Counted from the first letter of the stretch, positions 50,981 to 63,591 are shown. The stretch is DNA of 64,000 bases from Janibacter sp. DB-40 (GCF_029510815.1 NZ_CP120360.1:558001-622000); one strand, 5' to 3'. Numbers and translations: made by a program. Notes: generated from the sequence alone by a model not told the origin.

Positions 50981-51469
50981 ATGGCTGACTCCAAGGCCAA
51001 CCCCACGCCGGGGGAGCAGGCGGACGCACCCGCGCTGAAGGTGCACCACCTGCGCCCGGCCCCCGGGGCGAAGACCGCGAAGACCCGTGTGGGTCGCGGT
51101 GAGGCCTCGAAGGGCAAGACCGCCGGCCGCGGTACCAAGGGCACCAAGGCCCGGTACCAGGTGCCGGACCGCTTCGAGGGCGGTCAGACGCCGCTGCACA
51201 TGCGTCTGCCCAAGCTCCGCGGCTTCAACAACAAGTTCAAGACCGAGTACCAGGTCGTCAACCTCGACCGCATCTCGGCGCTCTTCCCGGAGGGTGGCGC
51301 CATCGGCGTCGACGAGCTCGTGGCCAAGGGAGCCGTCCGCGACGGCCACCTGGTCAAGGTGCTCGGCTCCGGCGAGATCTCGGTGAAGGTCGACCTCACG
51401 GTCGATGCCTTCTCCGCGAGCGCCAAGGAGAAGATCGAGGCGGCCGGCGGCAGCGTCACCGCACGCTGA
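50981..51469 (+). CDS. rplO: 50S ribosomal protein L15
   Basis: 162-residue L15 ([52 protein letters not shown]), with a short acidic extension at the N-terminus. Last ribosomal gene before a terminator and a fresh promoter for secY. Confidence 0.97.
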   Translation: MADSKANPTPGEQADAPALKVHHLRPAPGAKTAKTRVGRGEASKGKTAGRGTKGTKARYQVPDRFEGGQTPLHMRLPKLRGFNNKFKTEYQVVNLDRISALFPEGGAIGVDELVAKGAVRDGHLVKVLGSGEISVKVDLTVDAFSASAKEKIEAAGGSVTAR

Positions 51470-51484
51470 CCCCCTTCGGTCCCT

Positions 51485-51522
51485 GCCTCGAGGCCGTCCC
51501 GCTCACGGGACGGCCTCGAGGC
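51485..51522 (+). terminator. terminator after rplO
   Basis: Perfect 16-bp stem (51485-51500 with 51507-51522), loop GCTCAC. This one does not use the CGAAGGG clamp, although that word (CCCCCTTCG at 51470) overlaps the rplO stop just before it. Confidence 0.8.
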
Positions 51523-51561
51523 GTCTCCGGCCGGCGTGTCCCGGACCACCAGGGTCCCCGC

Positions 51562-51589
51562 GCGACCCCCGACCCACGGCAGGTATCGT
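51562..51589 (+). promoter_or_regulatory. candidate secY promoter
   Basis: GCGACC (51562-51567), 16 bases, TATCGT (51584-51589). Weak -35 but the -10 matches the rplJ and rpsL promoters, and it lies between the rplO terminator and secY. Confidence 0.5.
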
Positions 51590-51678
51590 CTGTCAGGTTG
51601 TGTCGCCGCACGGCGGCCGATACCCAACCGGCCAACTGCATCCCACGGCACCGACGGCACCGTTCATGGAGGATCCAC

Positions 51679-53004
51679 GTGCTCTCCGTCTTCACTCGGG
51701 CGTTCAAGACGCCCGATCTGCGGCGAAAGCTGCTCTTCACGCTGGGCATCGTCATGCTCTTCCGCCTGGGGACCTTCGTGCCGACGCCGAACGTGAACTA
51801 CTCGGCCGTCCAGGAGTGCATCGACGGCGCCCGCCAGGGTGACGCCGGCAACCAGCTGCTCGGCATGGCCAACCTCTTCAGCGGTGGCGCGCTGATGCAG
51901 CTGTCGATCTTCGCGCTGGGGATCATGCCCTACATCACCGCGAGCATCATCGTGCAGCTGCTCACGGTCGTCATCCCCCGATTCGAGGCGCTGAAGCAGG
52001 AGGGCCAGCAGGGTCAGGCCAAGATGACCCAGTACACGCGGTACCTGACGATCGGGCTGGCCGTGCTCCAGTCCGCGACCTTCGTGACCTTCGCGCAGAA
52101 CCCCGCTGCCCTCTTCGGCAACGCCAACTGCACCCAGATCCTCTACCGCGACAACGTCGTGGACACCATCTTCATGGTCCTGACGATGACCGCCGGCACG
52201 GGCCTGATCATGTGGCTCGGTGAGCTGATCACGGACAAGGGCGTCGGCAACGGCATGTCCCTGCTGATCTTCACCTCCATCACCGCGACCTTCCCCGGCT
52301 CGCTGTGGGCCATCCAGCAGCGCGACGACCGCTGGGACCTCTTCATCCTCGTCATCATCATCGGGCTGCTGATCATGGCCGCCGTCGTCTTCGTCGAGCA
52401 GTCGCAGCGGCGTGTCCCCGTGCAGTACGCGAAGAAGATGGTCGGTCGCCAGATGTACGGCGGGACCTCCACCTACATCCCGATCAAGGTCAACATGGCC
52501 AACGTGATCCCGATCATCTTCGCCAGCTCGATGCTCGCGCTGCCGCAGATGGTGGCCCAGTTCCAGTCGGACCCCCAGGGCAACAACCCCGCCTACGTCG
52601 ACTGGATCAATACCTACCTGGTGCAGGGCGACCACCCGATCTACATGGCCGTCTACACGGTCATGATCCTGTTCTTCACGTTCTTCTACGTCTCGATCAC
52701 GTTCAACCCGAACGAGGTCGCGGACAACATGAAGAAGTACGGGGGTTTCATCCCCGGTATCCGGGCCGGGCGACCCACGGCCGAGTACCTCAGGTACGTC
52801 ATCACCCGCATCACCGTGCCGGGTGCCATCTACCTCGCCTTGGTCTCACTGATCCCGCTCATCGCCTTCGTGCTGATCGGGGCCAACCGTGACTTCCCGT
52901 TCGGCGGTGCGTCTATCCTCATCATGGTGGGCGTCGGTCTCGACACGGTGAAGCAGATCGAGTCCCAGCTCCAGCAACACCACTACGAAGGATTCCTGCG
53001 CTGA
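51679..53004 (+). CDS. secY: preprotein translocase subunit SecY
   Basis: 441-residue channel subunit with ten membrane segments. [22 protein letters not shown] is segment 1 and [15 protein letters not shown] contains the conserved early signature; the cytoplasmic loop [11 protein letters not shown] and the C-terminal tail QHHYEGFLR are normal. GTG 51679 with GGAGGATCCAC in front gives the family N-terminus; upstream in-frame codons are not SecY-like. adk begins at the last base of the stop (TGATG). Confidence 0.97.
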   Translation: MLSVFTRAFKTPDLRRKLLFTLGIVMLFRLGTFVPTPNVNYSAVQECIDGARQGDAGNQLLGMANLFSGGALMQLSIFALGIMPYITASIIVQLLTVVIPRFEALKQEGQQGQAKMTQYTRYLTIGLAVLQSATFVTFAQNPAALFGNANCTQILYRDNVVDTIFMVLTMTAGTGLIMWLGELITDKGVGNGMSLLIFTSITATFPGSLWAIQQRDDRWDLFILVIIIGLLIMAAVVFVEQSQRRVPVQYAKKMVGRQMYGGTSTYIPIKVNMANVIPIIFASSMLALPQMVAQFQSDPQGNNPAYVDWINTYLVQGDHPIYMAVYTVMILFFTFFYVSITFNPNEVADNMKKYGGFIPGIRAGRPTAEYLRYVITRITVPGAIYLALVSLIPLIAFVLIGANRDFPFGGASILIMVGVGLDTVKQIESQLQQHHYEGFLR

Positions 53005-53567
53005 TGCGTCTGATCATTCTGGGCCCCCCCGGGGCCGGCAAGGGCACCCAGGCCAGCCGGATCGCCGAGCACTACGAGATCCCGGCGATCTCGACCGGCG
53101 ACATCTTCCGGGCCAACATCAAGAACGAGACCGAGCTCGGCAAGCAGGTCCAGGAGATCCTCGCTTCCGGCGGCTACGTCTCCGACGAGGTCACCAACGC
53201 GATCGTGGCCGACCGCCTGCAGCAGGAGGATGCCTCCCGCGGATTTCTGCTCGACGGCTACCCGCGCACCACCGCGCAGGTGACCGCTCTCGACGAGATG
53301 CTCGCCGAGTCCGGCCAGGAGGTCGACAAGGTGCTCGAGCTCGTCGTCGACGACGAGGTCGTCGTCGACCGGCTGCTCAAGCGCGCCGAGGTCGAGGGAC
53401 GCGTCGACGACACCGAGGAGGTCATCCGGGAGCGGATGGCGCTCTACCACCGCGAGACCCAGCCCCTGTCGTCCGCCTACGACCAGCGCGGGCTGCTGGT
53501 CAGGGTCGACGGGGTCGGCGAGGTCGACGAGGTCGCCCGGCGCATCGTCGACGCGCTCGGGTCCTGA
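53004..53567 (+). CDS. adk: adenylate kinase
   Basis: 187-residue kinase interconverting ATP+AMP and 2 ADP. P-loop [10 protein letters not shown] at residues 7-16, AMP-binding AISTGDIFR and the DGYPRT segment. The lid is the short form ([15 protein letters not shown]) without a zinc Cys set. Coupled to secY and followed after 16 bases by map, the common secY-adk-map order. Confidence 0.98.
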   Translation: MRLIILGPPGAGKGTQASRIAEHYEIPAISTGDIFRANIKNETELGKQVQEILASGGYVSDEVTNAIVADRLQQEDASRGFLLDGYPRTTAQVTALDEMLAESGQEVDKVLELVVDDEVVVDRLLKRAEVEGRVDDTEEVIRERMALYHRETQPLSSAYDQRGLLVRVDGVGEVDEVARRIVDALGS

Positions 53568-53583
53568 CGGTCGAGTCGTCCCG

Positions 53584-54432
53584 GTGGGTCTCTTCGCACG
53601 TGAGCGGGTCCGCGCGCGCACCCCGCAGCAGCTGCGGGCCATGCGCGTGGCGGGGCTGCTCGTCGGGCGCACCCTGGCCATGCTCCGGGAGGAGATCCGC
53701 CCGGGGGTGACGACGGGGCAGCTCGACGCGCTCGCCGAGGACCACATCCGCAGTGGCGGCGGGATCCCCAACTTCCAGCTCGTGCCCGGCTACGAGCACA
53801 CGCTGTGCACCTCGGTCAACGAGGAGATCGTCCACGGCATCCCCGGTGACCGGGTGCTGCGCGAGGGCGACCTGCTGAGCATCGACTGCGGTGCCGAGGT
53901 CGAGGGCTGGAACGGTGACGCGGCGATCACCGTGGTCGTCGGCGGTGCGCAGGCCGGTGACCCGGCCGCGGCCCGCCTGTCCGAGGTCACCCACCGCTCC
54001 CTGTGGGCCGGCATCGCCGCACTCCGCCGCGGTGGGGACCTCAACGACGTCGGCGGCGCGGTGGAGGACTCGGTGCTCGCGGACGCGCGTGCCGACGGCG
54101 TCGAGTACGGCATCGTCGCGGACTACACCGGCCACGGCATCGGTGAGCAGATGCATCTGCCGCCCATGGTGCCCAACTACCGCATCCGTGGTCGGGCGCC
54201 CGGCACCCCGGTGGGCAGCACCATCGCCATCGAGCCGATGATCACGCTCGGTGCCGAGGCCAACCACGTGCTGGCCGACGACTGGACGGTCGTCACCGAC
54301 TCCGGGCGGCCCGCCGCCCACTGGGAGCACTCGGTCGCACTGACCGAGCACGGCATCTGGGTGCTCACGGCCCTCGACGGCGGCGAGGCCGAGCTGACCG
54401 CTCGCGGCGCCCCCTTCGGTCCCGTGGACTGA
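53584..54432 (+). CDS. map: methionine aminopeptidase, type I
   Basis: 282-residue metallopeptidase that removes initiator Met. Metal ligands are visible: Asp in SIDCGAEVEGW and the following NGDAAI, His in GHGIGEQMH, Glu in AIEPMI and Glu in WEHSVALTE. GTG 53584 (GLFARERVRARTP) is preceded by a weak ribosome site. It ends 9 bases before a convergent reductase gene; the common infA neighbour is displaced to 63844 by about 9 kb of other genes. Confidence 0.97.
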   Translation: MGLFARERVRARTPQQLRAMRVAGLLVGRTLAMLREEIRPGVTTGQLDALAEDHIRSGGGIPNFQLVPGYEHTLCTSVNEEIVHGIPGDRVLREGDLLSIDCGAEVEGWNGDAAITVVVGGAQAGDPAAARLSEVTHRSLWAGIAALRRGGDLNDVGGAVEDSVLADARADGVEYGIVADYTGHGIGEQMHLPPMVPNYRIRGRAPGTPVGSTIAIEPMITLGAEANHVLADDWTVVTDSGRPAAHWEHSVALTEHGIWVLTALDGGEAELTARGAPFGPVD

Positions 54433-54441
54433 CCGGCCTCC

Positions 54442-54999
54442 TCACCCGACGTCGTAGACCAGCTCGACGACCCCTCCGGCGAACCGACGTTCGCTGCGCA
54501 GCCGCAGCGGTGATGTGTAGCCATCCGGCAGGAAGCTCAGGCCGCCCCCGAGCACGTGTGGGACGACGTAGGCGCGGACCTCGTCGACGAGGCCCGCTCG
54601 CAGGGCGCCGGCAGCGAGTGTCGGGCCGCTGAGCGACACATCACCGTCGGCGGACGCGACCAGCTCGCGCAGCGCACCGCCGTCCAGCCGCGACCACAGT
54701 CGCGTGCGGGGCGCGTCGACCGATGGGAGCGAGCGGGAGACGACCACCTTGTCGGTGTCCTGCCAGGCCTGCGCGAAACCGCGGTACTGGGGTGACTCGA
54801 GATCGGCGGCCGGTGGGTCCTGCCAGTAGCGCATCGTCTCCCACATGTGGCGGCCGTAGACCTCCAGCGCGCTGGCGGCCTGGATCCGGTTGAAGTGCTC
54901 GTGCAGCTGCGCGTCCGGCTCGGTCCAGTCGAGGGATCCGTCGGGGCCGCGGACGTAGCCGTCGAGCGAGACGAGCATCCCGTAGCTCAGTCGTCCCAT
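54442..54999 (-). CDS. dihydrofolate reductase-like / RibD C-terminal domain protein
   Basis: 185-residue NADPH-type reductase fold of the RibD C-terminal family, common in actinobacteria with unknown substrates. Recognisable parts are SYGMLVSLDGYVRGPDG, EVYGRHMWETMRYW and the C-terminal VRAYVVPHVLGGGLSF. AAGGAGAGCG precedes the ATG at 54999. It lies between map and the methylmalonyl-CoA mutase genes with its own upstream region, so it is probably monocistronic. Confidence 0.85.
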   Translation of the reverse strand: MGRLSYGMLVSLDGYVRGPDGSLDWTEPDAQLHEHFNRIQAASALEVYGRHMWETMRYWQDPPAADLESPQYRGFAQAWQDTDKVVVSRSLPSVDAPRTRLWSRLDGGALRELVASADGDVSLSGPTLAAGALRAGLVDEVRAYVVPHVLGGGLSFLPDGYTSPLRLRSERRFAGGVVELVYDVG

Positions 55000-55233
55000 C
55001 GCTCTCCTTCGTGGCTCGTGGTGGGGCAGCCACCGCCACCACCCTTCCCACGGTGGCGCGCTCGGCGGCCGGGCGCAACACCTGCGGGTCCCGGGCACGA
55101 CGTGCTCCGATGTGGCGCACGTGACGCGGACGGCCCCTCCCCACGGCCATGCCGATCGGTAGGGTGCGAAGTCAGTCATGCCGTCTGCCGAGCCGACGGT
55201 GTCGTGTCGATGAGGAGCACCTCGAGGATGACC

Positions 55234-57102
55234 ATGCCCCCTGACAGTCCCTCCGGAGCCGATGACGTCCTGAGCCTGGCCGCGGGATTCCCGCCGGCCG
55301 ATCCGGACACGTGGGCCGACATGGCCGCGGCGGTGGTCAACAGGTCCCGTACCGACGAGGACGCGGTCGACGGGGCCGGTGCCGTCGACGCCCTCTCGAG
55401 CGAGCTGCCCGGCGGTCTGCGGATCGACCCGATCCACTGGCCGCAGGAGCGCAGCCTGGGTCTGCCCGGCGCGATGCCCTTCACCCGCGGCCGGGGGCCG
55501 CGCGACCCGGAGCTGCCGTGGCACGTGTGCCAGCTGCACGACGACCCGGACGCCACGACCAGCCGCAGGGCGGTCCTCGAGGACCTCGAGCGGGGGTCAG
55601 CGCCGTCTGGCTGCACGTCGGTGACGACGGCATCGCTGCCGACGACCTCGTGGAGGTCCTCGAGGACGTCATGGTCGATCTCGCCCCCGTGACGGTCTCC
55701 TCGTGGACCGACCAGGCGGCGGCGGCCGCCGCGCTCGTCTCCGCGTGGGAGGCGAAGGGGTCGACCCCGCCGTCGTGCGCGGCAGCCTCGGGCACGACCC
55801 GATCGGCCTGGCGGCTGCCGTGGGCGGCACCCCCGACCTCGACCCGCTCGCCGACGCGGTCACGCTGTGCGCCGAGCGCTGGAGGGGCGTGCGGGCGATC
55901 ACCGTCGACACCCGCGTCCACCACGACGCCGGAGCCAGTGACCAGGACGAGATCGCCCTCGCCCTCGCGACCGCACTGGACTACGTGCGCCACCTGACCG
56001 CCGTCGGGGTCCCGGCCGCCGAGGTCTTCCGCCGGGTCGAGTTCCGCGTCGCGGCGACCGCAGACCAGTTCGTCACGATCGCCAAGCTGCGCGCGCTGCG
56101 TCGCACGTGGGCGCGCATCGGCGAGGTCCTCGAGGTGCCGCAGGCCGATCGTGGCGCATGGGTCCACGCCGTGACCTCCTGGCGCATGCAGACCCGCACC
56201 GACCCGTGGGTGAACATCCTGCGCGACACGATCGCCTGTCTCGCGGCCTCCGCCGGGGGCGCCGATGCCATCACCGTGCTGCCCTACGACCACGCGCTCG
56301 GGCTGCCGACTCCCTTCTCCCGCAGGGTCGCCCGCAACACCCAGTCGATCCTCGCGGCCGAGTCCAACGTCGGCCGGGTCGCCGACCCGGCCGGGGGCTC
56401 CAACTACGTCGAGACGCTCACCGACGACCTCGCCCGGGCGGCGTGGACCTGGTTCGGCGAGATCGACGCCGCGGGTGGGGCCGCTGCTGCGCTGGCCTCC
56501 GGCGCCGTCGCCGAGCGCCTGGCGGCGACGCGCGCTGCTCGGGACGCCGACCTGGCCACCCGTGAGCTGCCGCTGACCGGCACCTCGACCTTCCCGCTGG
56601 CGGGGGAGCGGCTCCTCGAGCGCACCCCGCGGGCGCAGGTGACCGCCGACGGGCTGCCCCGTCGGCGCGACGGGCAGGTCTTCGAGGACCTGCGTGCGCG
56701 CACCGCCGCCGCCGGCGACGTCGCCGTCCCGGTCCTCGCTCTCGGCTCCCAGCGCGAGCACACCACCCGGGTCAGCTTCGTCGCCAACCTCCTCGGCGTC
56801 GCCGGCGTCCGCCCCGCGACCGTCGAGGTGGCGACCGCCGACGACATCGCCGCGGCGGTCGAGTCGGCGAAGGGGGCGAAGGTCGCCGTGCTCGCGTCCT
56901 CACGCAAGGGCTACGAGGGTCTGGCCGGTCCGACCGCCGAGGCGCTGCGCGCCGCGGGCGTCGAGCAGGTCGTCCTCGCCGGGCCCGCGAGCGAGGCGCC
57001 CGACACCACCGTCGACGGCGAGATCGTCGCGGGCATGAACATCGTCGCCTTCCTGGGCGACCTCCTCGATCACGTCGGTGCCACGCAGGCAGGAGCGAAC
57101 GC

Positions 57103-57106
<4 letters not shown>
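55234..57106 (+). pseudogene. mutA: methylmalonyl-CoA mutase small subunit, reading frame broken twice
   Basis: The coding region continues through three frames. Frame 1 runs from ATG 55234 (alternatives 55210, 55228) to DLERG at 55592-55596; frame 2 continues with VSAVWLHVGDDGI; frame 3 resumes after AWEAKG at 55757-55760 with VDPAVVRGSLGHDP and stays open to 57106. Each break is one G too few in a G run (five where six, and four where five, would restore the frame). With both bases restored the product is about 624 residues, the normal size, containing AAESNVGRVADPAGGSNYVE and the degenerate cobalamin domain. Downstream mutB overlaps its stop. Either a sequencing artefact in G runs or a genuine loss. 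Confidence 0.9.
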
Positions 57107-59302
<2,196 letters not shown>

Positions 59303-59310
<8 letters not shown>

Positions 59311-60298
59311 GTCGGTCGCCGACCTCGCGGCGGGGGTGCGCGCCCGCTCCCGGGCGCACATCGCCCGGGCGATCACGCTCGTCGAGTCCTCCCGTCCGGA
59401 CCACCGGGAGCGCTCGAAGGCACTGCTCGCCGAGCTCGCCGCCGACACCGGCCACGGGTTGCGGGTGGGCATCTCCGGCATCCCCGGTGCCGGCAAGTCG
59501 ACCTTCATCGATGCGCTCGGCATCCGGCTGATCGAGAAGGGGCACCGCGTCGCGGTCGTGGCCGTGGACCCGAGCAGCGCCCGCACCGGCGGGTCCGTGC
59601 TCGGTGACCGGACCCGGATGGCTCGGCTGACGGCGAGCGACGACGCCTTCGTGCGCCCGTCCCCGTCGGGGGCGCACCTCGGGGGAGTGGCCCGCGCGAC
59701 CCGCGAGTCGATGCTCGTCCTCGAGGCAGCCGGCCACGACGTCGTGCTCGTCGAGACGGTCGGCGTCGGGCAGTCGGAAGTCGCCGTCGCGGAGATGGTC
59801 GACACCTTCCTCATGCTGGCGCTCGCCCGCGGCGGCGACCAGCTCCAGGGGATCAAGCGCGGCATCCTCGAGATGGCCGACGTCATCGCAGTCAACAAGG
59901 CCGACGGTGAGCACGCCGGTGACGCGCGCGTCGCCGCCCGCGAGCTGTCCGGCGCGATGCGCCTGATGAACCCGGACCCGCAGGCTCGTCGTCCGCCGGT
60001 CCTCACGTGCAGCGCCTACACCGGTGACGGGCTCGACGAGGTCTGGGACGCCGTCCTGGAGCACCGCGCGTGGCTCGAGTCGCAGGGCTCGCTGCAGAGC
60101 CGCCGCGCCGAGCAGCAGCGCGAGTGGATGTGGGCGATGGTCGACGCCGAGCTGCGGGACGCGGTCCGGCACTCGCCCCGGGTGCGCGAGCTGCTCACCG
60201 AGATCACCCCCGGCGTGCGCGCCGGCCGGGTGACTGCCGTGGAGGGCGCCGAGCGCATCATCGCCGCCTTCTCGGCCGACCTCGCCGACCGGGACTGA
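59303..60298 (+). CDS. meaB: methylmalonyl-CoA mutase-associated GTPase MeaB
   Basis: 331-residue G3E-family GTPase that protects and reloads the mutase. P-loop GIPGAGKST near residue 60, [35 protein letters not shown] and NKADG are the MeaB/ArgK signatures; the C-terminal part is the dimerisation helix bundle. ATG 59303 overlaps mutB. The stop is followed 4 bases later by the end of the convergent CPBP gene, with no visible terminator between them. Confidence 0.96.
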
Positions 60299-60302
60299 TC
60301 CC

Positions 60303-61832
60303 TCAGCCCTCCGCCGGGGCACCCATCGTGCGAGGGGCGATCCCGGCGCGCCGGGCCTGGTGGAGCAGGATCGCCATCATGATCAGCGTGGCGATCCCGC
60401 CGAGCCCGCCCGCGGCGGCGTCACTGGTCGTCGTGTCGGTGATGTAGGCGCCCTCGAGCCCGCCGACGAGGGTGAGCAGGACGATGAGGACGACGTTGTT
60501 GACCGTGTGCAGCACGATCGCCGCCTCCAGCCCGCCGGTGCGCCAGGTCAGGTAGCAGGTGGCGAAGCCCATGGCACCCAGCTGCAGCAGGACCCACGGG
60601 TCCAACGAGGCGTGGGCCAGGGCGAAGAGCACCACGGACAGCGCGGTACCGACGGCCAGTGCGACGACCGGCTTCCTGATCCAGGCCCCGACCCCCTGCA
60701 GCAGCCCGCCGCGGAAGGCGATCTCCTCGGCCGCGGCCTGGAACGGCGTGGTGAGCAGGGTGATGAGGATCAGCCACGGCCAGTGATCGGGGCGCTCGGT
60801 GACCTCGCCGCCCTCCACGAACCATCCCAGGACGATGTACGCACCCCAGACGACGAGGGTGACCAGGCTGGCGCGGCCCAGCCACCGCCACCGGATCCGG
60901 CCGGTGACCGACAGCAGCTTGCCCATCGGTCGCCAGTGACCCAGCCGGGTCGCCACGAGGGTGGCCGGGATGAGCGCGATGAGCATGAGGTTGCCCATGA
61001 GCATCGTCACGGGAGCGGTGAGGTCGATCTCCGCCATGCTCAGGTCGGGGTCCCGCATCGCGGGGTCGACGATCAGCCAGATGATGGTCAGGGCGAGCAG
61101 CTCGAAGACGAAGACACCGATGCCCAGCGTCAGGGCGAGCAGCGGTCGCCACCAGCGGTGGCCCTCCGTGCGCATCTGGTGCACGTAGCTGCGTGGTTCG
61201 TCGTCGGGCAGTGCCCGCAGCGACCTCCGGCGCCGGGGTGGGGCCATCGGCGCGCCGGCGGGACCGTACGGGAGCGAGGGGAGTCGACCGGCCGCCCGAC
61301 CGCGGACGGCCGCGGCGAAGTCCAGCAGTAGCGGGTGGACCCCCGCGTCCGTGGCCAGCGGGTAGTCGGTCAGTGCGACGAAGGGGGCGCCCGCCGCGCG
61401 CACGGTCGCCGGCTGCGACCCCCGGTGGGCCTCGGGGAACCACACGGTGCCCGGGGCGTCGACGTAGTCGCGCGCCGCTCGCCCGCCGGCGACCGTCTGC
61501 GGCAGCTCGAGCGGGCCATCCCCGACGATCCCCGCCAGTCGGGAGCCGGGCGTCGCGTGCACGAAGGGGGTGGACCCCCCTTCGCCGGCCACGGGCCCGA
61601 CGAGGGGGACGTGGAGCTCCAGGGCGCGCGCGGTGGTGGTGTCGTGGACCTGCGGGTCGGCCGAGGCCGGGGGAGCGAGCAGCCAGAGGCCGTCCACGTC
61701 GGGGGAGGGATCGGCTCCGGGGGGCAACAGCTCGACCGAGGCCTCGGGAAGGACGGCGGCCAGGGCGCGGCGGGCGTGCTCGACGCCGGCCCACTCCGGG
61801 TCCCCGACGAGGGCAAGGCGCGGACCAGTCAT
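60303..61832 (-). CDS. CPBP family intramembrane protease with unusual N-terminal domain
   Basis: 509 residues in two parts. Residues from about 235 on are a multi-span membrane domain with the CPBP/Abi protease motifs: EEIAFR with Glu369, Glu370 and Arg374, FALAHASLD and HTVNNV. Such proteins are CAAX-protease relatives; bacterial substrates are mostly unknown. Residues 1 to about 205 are soluble (LALVGDPEWAGVEHARRAL, VDGLWLLAPP, PLVGPVAGEGG, HPLLLDFAAAV) and look like a Rossmann-type domain; I see a loose similarity to amidotransferase-like CTP synthase relatives but would not name it. TACGAT lies 6 bases before the ATG, suggesting a leaderless mRNA. A CGAAGGGGG inverted pair sits in the gene at 61562-61584. 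Confidence 0.82.
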   Translation of the reverse strand: MTGPRLALVGDPEWAGVEHARRALAAVLPEASVELLPPGADPSPDVDGLWLLAPPASADPQVHDTTTARALELHVPLVGPVAGEGGSTPFVHATPGSRLAGIVGDGPLELPQTVAGGRAARDYVDAPGTVWFPEAHRGSQPATVRAAGAPFVALTDYPLATDAGVHPLLLDFAAAVRGRAAGRLPSLPYGPAGAPMAPPRRRRSLRALPDDEPRSYVHQMRTEGHRWWRPLLALTLGIGVFVFELLALTIIWLIVDPAMRDPDLSMAEIDLTAPVTMLMGNLMLIALIPATLVATRLGHWRPMGKLLSVTGRIRWRWLGRASLVTLVVWGAYIVLGWFVEGGEVTERPDHWPWLILITLLTTPFQAAAEEIAFRGGLLQGVGAWIRKPVVALAVGTALSVVLFALAHASLDPWVLLQLGAMGFATCYLTWRTGGLEAAIVLHTVNNVVLIVLLTLVGGLEGAYITDTTTSDAAAGGLGGIATLIMMAILLHQARRAGIAPRTMGAPAEG

Positions 61833-61838
61833 GGGTCG

Positions 61839-61844
61839 ATCGTA
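61839..61844 (-). promoter_or_regulatory. -10 box of the CPBP gene, predicted leaderless
   Basis: On the minus strand TACGAT is followed by 6 bases (CGACCC) and the ATG at 61832, with no ribosome site. It sits in the 73-base gap after the transporter gene. Confidence 0.5.
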
Positions 61845-61905
61845 CGGACCGCGGCGGTCGACCCCGTGGTGGGGCCGACCGCCGCAGACGCGACACGCGG
61901 CCGGG

Positions 61906-63591
61906 TCAGCCGGGGACGTCGCTCCGGTCGTCCGTGGTCTCGTCCCGCTGCGTCGCGGCCTGCTCACCGGAGACCTCACCCCGGTCGAGGGCCTCCCTGC
62001 CGGCGAAGACCGCCTCCTCGGGGACACCGCGGACCTTCGTGACGAACTGCAGGTTCTCCTTTTGCAGGGCGACGAGGAAGCTGATGCCCGCGAGGAACAT
62101 CAGGGTGAACATGGGAAGCCCGATGACGGTGATCACTTGTTGGAGGGCATTGAGGCCCTCGTCGCCGGCCAGCACGATGAGCAGCGCCGCGAGAGCGCCC
62201 TCGCTGACGCCCCAGAAGACGCGCTGGCGGGTCGGGCCCGAGTCGCCGTCACCGGTGCACAGCATGTCGACGACGAGGGAGGCGGAGTCGGAGCTGGTCG
62301 CGAAGAAGATCGCGACGATGATCACCGCGAGGCCCTGGACGAGCGTCGTCAGCGGGTAGTTCTCGAAGAAGGCGAACATCGACAGCGGGATCGACTCCGC
62401 CACGGCCGCCGAGATCGGTCCCTCCGAGCCGTCCATGCCGTCGATCCGCAGCGCCGACCAACCGAAGATGACGAACCAGATGATGGTGAAGATGCTCGGC
62501 GCGAAGAGGACACCCAGGACGAACTCGCGCACCGTGCGCCCCTTGGAGATGCGGGCGAGGAAGATCCCCATGAACGGGGCCCAGCTGACCGTCCAGGCCC
62601 AGTAGAAGACGGTCCAGCCGCCTTGCCAGCCCCAGCCGTCGTCCTTGGTGATGTTGGCCAGGGCGTCGTTCCAGAGCATGAGCTGGGGGAGCTCGGAGAC
62701 GAAGTTGCCGGTGGTCTCGAAGAGCTGCCGGAGCAGGAAGAGGGTCATCCCGCCGGTCAGGAAGACGAAGACCATCAGGCCGATCGCCATGGCGATGTTG
62801 ATGTTCGACAGGAGCTTCACGCCCTTGTCCAGGCCCCGGACGATCGAGGTGACGGCCACCGTGGTGAGGACGATGACGATGGCCACCTGCAGCGTCGTGT
62901 TGTTGGCCCACCCGAAGAGCTCGCCCAGACCGGCGCCGATCTGCGAGGTGCCCAGCCCGATGGAGACCGCGACACCGAAGAGCGTGCCGAGGATGGCGAG
63001 GATGTCGATGGCCCGCCCGATCGGGCCGTAGATGCCGTCCTTGAGGAAGGGGTAGAAAACCGAGCTGACCCGGACCGGGAGCTCGTAGCGGTGGATGAAG
63101 TAGGCGAAGGCGAGACCGGGCAGGCAGAAGATCGCCCAGGTGTGCAGGCTCAGGTGGTAGAGGGCGAAGTTCATCCCGTCCTGGGCTGCCTCCACGGTGT
63201 ACGGCTCCACCCCTGCCTTCGGCGGGTTCGAGAAGTGCGAGATCGGCTCGGCCACGCCCCAGAACATCAGGATGGTGCCGATGCCACCGGCGAAGAGCAT
63301 GGCGAACCACGAGGGGAAGCTGTACTCCGGCGGCTCGTCCTTGCGTCCGAGCTGGACCTGCCCGTAGGGGCTGAAGGCGACGGCGAGGAGGATGATCAAC
63401 CACGCGGTGACGCCGAAGATGAAGTACCACCCGAGGTTGGTGACGATCCACTCGCGGCCGGCGCTGAAGCTCTTGTTGAGTTGGTCGGGGAAGATCAGCA
63501 GAACGATGAGGAAGGTGACCATGAGCCCCGCCGACACGAAGAAGATCGTCGGTTGGGTCCGCAGTCCGAGTTTGCGGGCAAGGGCGTCCAT
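61906..63591 (-). CDS. BCCT family transporter (betaine/carnitine/choline type)
   Basis: 561-residue secondary transporter with about 12 membrane segments. GWTVFYWAWTVSWAPFMG is the BCCT signature that forms the aromatic substrate box, and GVAEPISHF and the SSDSASLVVDML segment are also conserved. Probably imports glycine betaine or choline with Na+ for osmoprotection. The cytoplasmic C-terminal tail of about 50 residues is charged, as in osmosensing members such as BetP, but shorter. GGAAGG lies ahead of the ATG at 63591. The CPBP gene follows in the same direction but has its own -10 box. Confidence 0.94.
   Translation of the reverse strand: MDALARKLGLRTQPTIFFVSAGLMVTFLIVLLIFPDQLNKSFSAGREWIVTNLGWYFIFGVTAWLIILLAVAFSPYGQVQLGRKDEPPEYSFPSWFAMLFAGGIGTILMFWGVAEPISHFSNPPKAGVEPYTVEAAQDGMNFALYHLSLHTWAIFCLPGLAFAYFIHRYELPVRVSSVFYPFLKDGIYGPIGRAIDILAILGTLFGVAVSIGLGTSQIGAGLGELFGWANNTTLQVAIVIVLTTVAVTSIVRGLDKGVKLLSNINIAMAIGLMVFVFLTGGMTLFLLRQLFETTGNFVSELPQLMLWNDALANITKDDGWGWQGGWTVFYWAWTVSWAPFMGIFLARISKGRTVREFVLGVLFAPSIFTIIWFVIFGWSALRIDGMDGSEGPISAAVAESIPLSMFAFFENYPLTTLVQGLAVIIVAIFFATSSDSASLVVDMLCTGDGDSGPTRQRVFWGVSEGALAALLIVLAGDEGLNALQQVITVIGLPMFTLMFLAGISFLVALQKENLQFVTKVRGVPEEAVFAGREALDRGEVSGEQAATQRDETTDDRSDVPG

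Noticed and set aside
55592..55760. Programmed frameshifting in mutA
   Set aside because: Both shifts would have to go in the same direction at plain G runs without a slippery heptamer or a downstream structure, and such a mechanism is not known for this gene; missing bases are simpler.
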